DNA of 64,000 bases, taken from positions 62,001-126,000 of the forward strand of contig NZ_FZNR01000005.1 in the NCBI RefSeq assembly GCF_900188005.1. Direction: 5' to 3'. Below are positions 63,020 to 64,000 of the stretch, piece by piece. The notes beneath the pieces were generated by a model. It was not told the origin of the DNA and made no database searches. It worked only from the letters and a program-made list of their open reading frames with translations. The DNA is from Actinoplanes regularis. GTDB taxonomy: Bacteria > Actinomycetota > Actinomycetes > Mycobacteriales > Micromonosporaceae. Position numbers and translations under genes: made by a program. Numbering within the stretch: position 1 is the stretch's first letter; the number at the start of each line of letters is the position of its first letter.

Positions 63020-64000
63020 TCAGGTCTGGTAGGTGGAGACCAACTGCTGCAGCTCCGTCGCCATCGCCGCCAGGCTGTTCGCCGTCGCCTGGGTCTCCGA
63101 GGCACCCGACGCCGCCGAGTCCGCCGCTGTCGCCACTCCCGAGATGTTCCCGGCGATCTCGCCAGTACCCGACGCCGCCTCCGCCACGTTGCGCACCATC
63201 TCACTGGTCGTCGCGGTCTGCTCCTCCACCGCCGCCGCGATGGTCGACGCGTAGTCGTTGATCCGGCCGGTCACCTCGGCGATCTCCCCGATCGCCGAAA
63301 CCGCCTGCGTGGTCTCATCCTGAATCGCCGAGATCCGTGCCGCGATGTCCCCGGTGGCCCGCGCCGTCTCCTGCGCCAAGTCCTTCACCTCGCTCGCCAC
63401 CACCGCGAATCCCTTACCGTGCTCACCGGCGCGCGCCGCCTCGATGGTCGCGTTCAACGCCAGCAGATTCGTCTGCTCGGCGATCGACGTGATCAGCTGC
63501 ACCACACCGGAGATCTGCGCCGAGGACTGCCCCAGCTGCATCACGATCTTGTTCGTCCGGGTGGCCGCCTCCGCCGCCTCGGTGGCCACCTTCGCCGCCT
63601 CACCCGCGTTACCCGCGATCTCGCCGATGGAGGCCGACATCTGCTCAGCGCCGGCCGCCACGGTCTGCACGTTGCCCGACACCCGATCCGCGGCCGCCGA
63701 GACCGTCCCGGCCTGCGCCGAGGTCTCCTCTGACGCCGCCGACAACTGCGTCGACACCGCCGACAGCTCCTCTGCGGCCGCCGCCACCTGCGTGGCGTTG
63801 TCGGTCACCTCACGTACCATCGCCGCCGTCGACTCGGTCGAGGCGTCCAGTGCCACGGCCAGCTGAGCCACCTCGTCGCGGCCGGTGAGCCCGGTCCGCT
63901 GGGTGAGGTCCCCGCCCTGTACCCGGATGAGCACGGAGACGCAGCGCGACAGCGGGCCGGTGATCCCACGGGCGATGAGCCAGCTCGCGAGGCCGGCCAG
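63020..64000 (-). CDS. Methyl-accepting chemotaxis protein, C-terminal part
   Basis: 327 residues visible; the N-terminus lies beyond base 64000. The visible part starts in the second membrane helix ([20 protein letters not shown]), then a HAMP domain and the coiled-coil signalling domain with the hairpin tip [35 protein letters not shown]. It signals through CheW/CheA to flagellar motors, which suits a genus with motile spores. No CheB/CheR-binding C-terminal pentapeptide (ends TYQT). Confidence 0.92.
   Translation of the reverse strand: MAGLASWLIARGITGPLSRCVSVLIRVQGGDLTQRTGLTGRDEVAQLAVALDASTESTAAMVREVTDNATQVAAAAEELSAVSTQLSAASEETSAQAGTVSAAADRVSGNVQTVAAGAEQMSASIGEIAGNAGEAAKVATEAAEAATRTNKIVMQLGQSSAQISGVVQLITSIAEQTNLLALNATIEAARAGEHGKGFAVVASEVKDLAQETARATGDIAARISAIQDETTQAVSAIGEIAEVTGRINDYASTIAAAVEEQTATTSEMVRNVAEAASGTGEIAGNISGVATAADSAASGASETQATANSLAAMATELQQLVSTYQT

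Overview
The window is about 70% GC, with GTG and TTG starts, very dense packing and many 4-base stop/start overlaps. It fits a filamentous actinomycete, most likely a Micromonosporaceae of the Actinoplanes type: secreted chitosanase and xylanase with binding modules, many exported proteins, a diguanylate cyclase and a chemoreceptor, which implies a motile stage. The genus is inference; no rRNA or tRNA is present.

Layout. 1-6.9 kb: a chitosan/glucosamine-oligomer locus (ROK repressor, ABC importer, GH4 glycosidase on the - strand; a secreted GH46 chitosanase divergent on the + strand). A perfect 15-bp palindrome lies at the repressor promoter, and a degenerate copy lies in the chitosanase promoter. 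The set resembles the Streptomyces csnR-K operon plus chitosanase. 7-13.6 kb: five genes on the - strand, all overlapping by 4 bases: processive GT2 synthase, GT-C transferase, GT2-GtrA polyprenyl-phosphate sugar synthase, galactose-oxidase-like copper radical oxidase, small Excalibur-type secreted protein. It looks like one surface-glycan pathway. 14-23 kb: flavin reductase, two large secreted proteins (beta-propeller plus LamG-like; M11-type metalloprotease with Ig-like repeats), a secreted protein, a possible PD-(D/E)XK protein and a DUF805 protein. 23-29.5 kb: xylan utilisation (GH43 xylosidase, GH11-CBM2 xylanase, divergent three-gene ABC importer) with CGAAA/TTTCG inverted repeats in the shared control region.

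29.5-38.4 kb: conflict-type genes: HEAT-like protein, small conserved protein, lipoprotein, AmrS radical SAM enzyme, then a two-gene operon of an EACC1-like adaptor and a large caspase/helical-repeat protein, then a DUF4259-like protein. A 35-bp piece of the 3' part of amrS recurs just after the caspase gene. 38.4-43.4 kb: membrane protein, diguanylate cyclase, TetR regulator and GPH sugar transporter.

43.4-50.8 kb is decayed accessory DNA: a headless gene, ISL3, IS30 and IS21-type transposase remnants, a diverged repeat of about 150 bp, an atypical MIP channel, DUF4253 and PNPOx-like genes, and gene fragments. 50.8-64 kb is ordinary chromosome: MmyB-like regulator with a dienelactone hydrolase/carboxymuconolactone decarboxylase pair; SMI1 protein; a ROK-controlled Gfo/Idh/MocA and UPF0303 pair; GNAT; AraC with a RibD-like reductase; secreted and membrane proteins; and the C-terminal part of a methyl-accepting chemotaxis protein cut by the window edge.

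The two loci most worth a second look are the EACC1-caspase operon (33138-36844) and the glycan/copper-oxidase operon (6968-13644).
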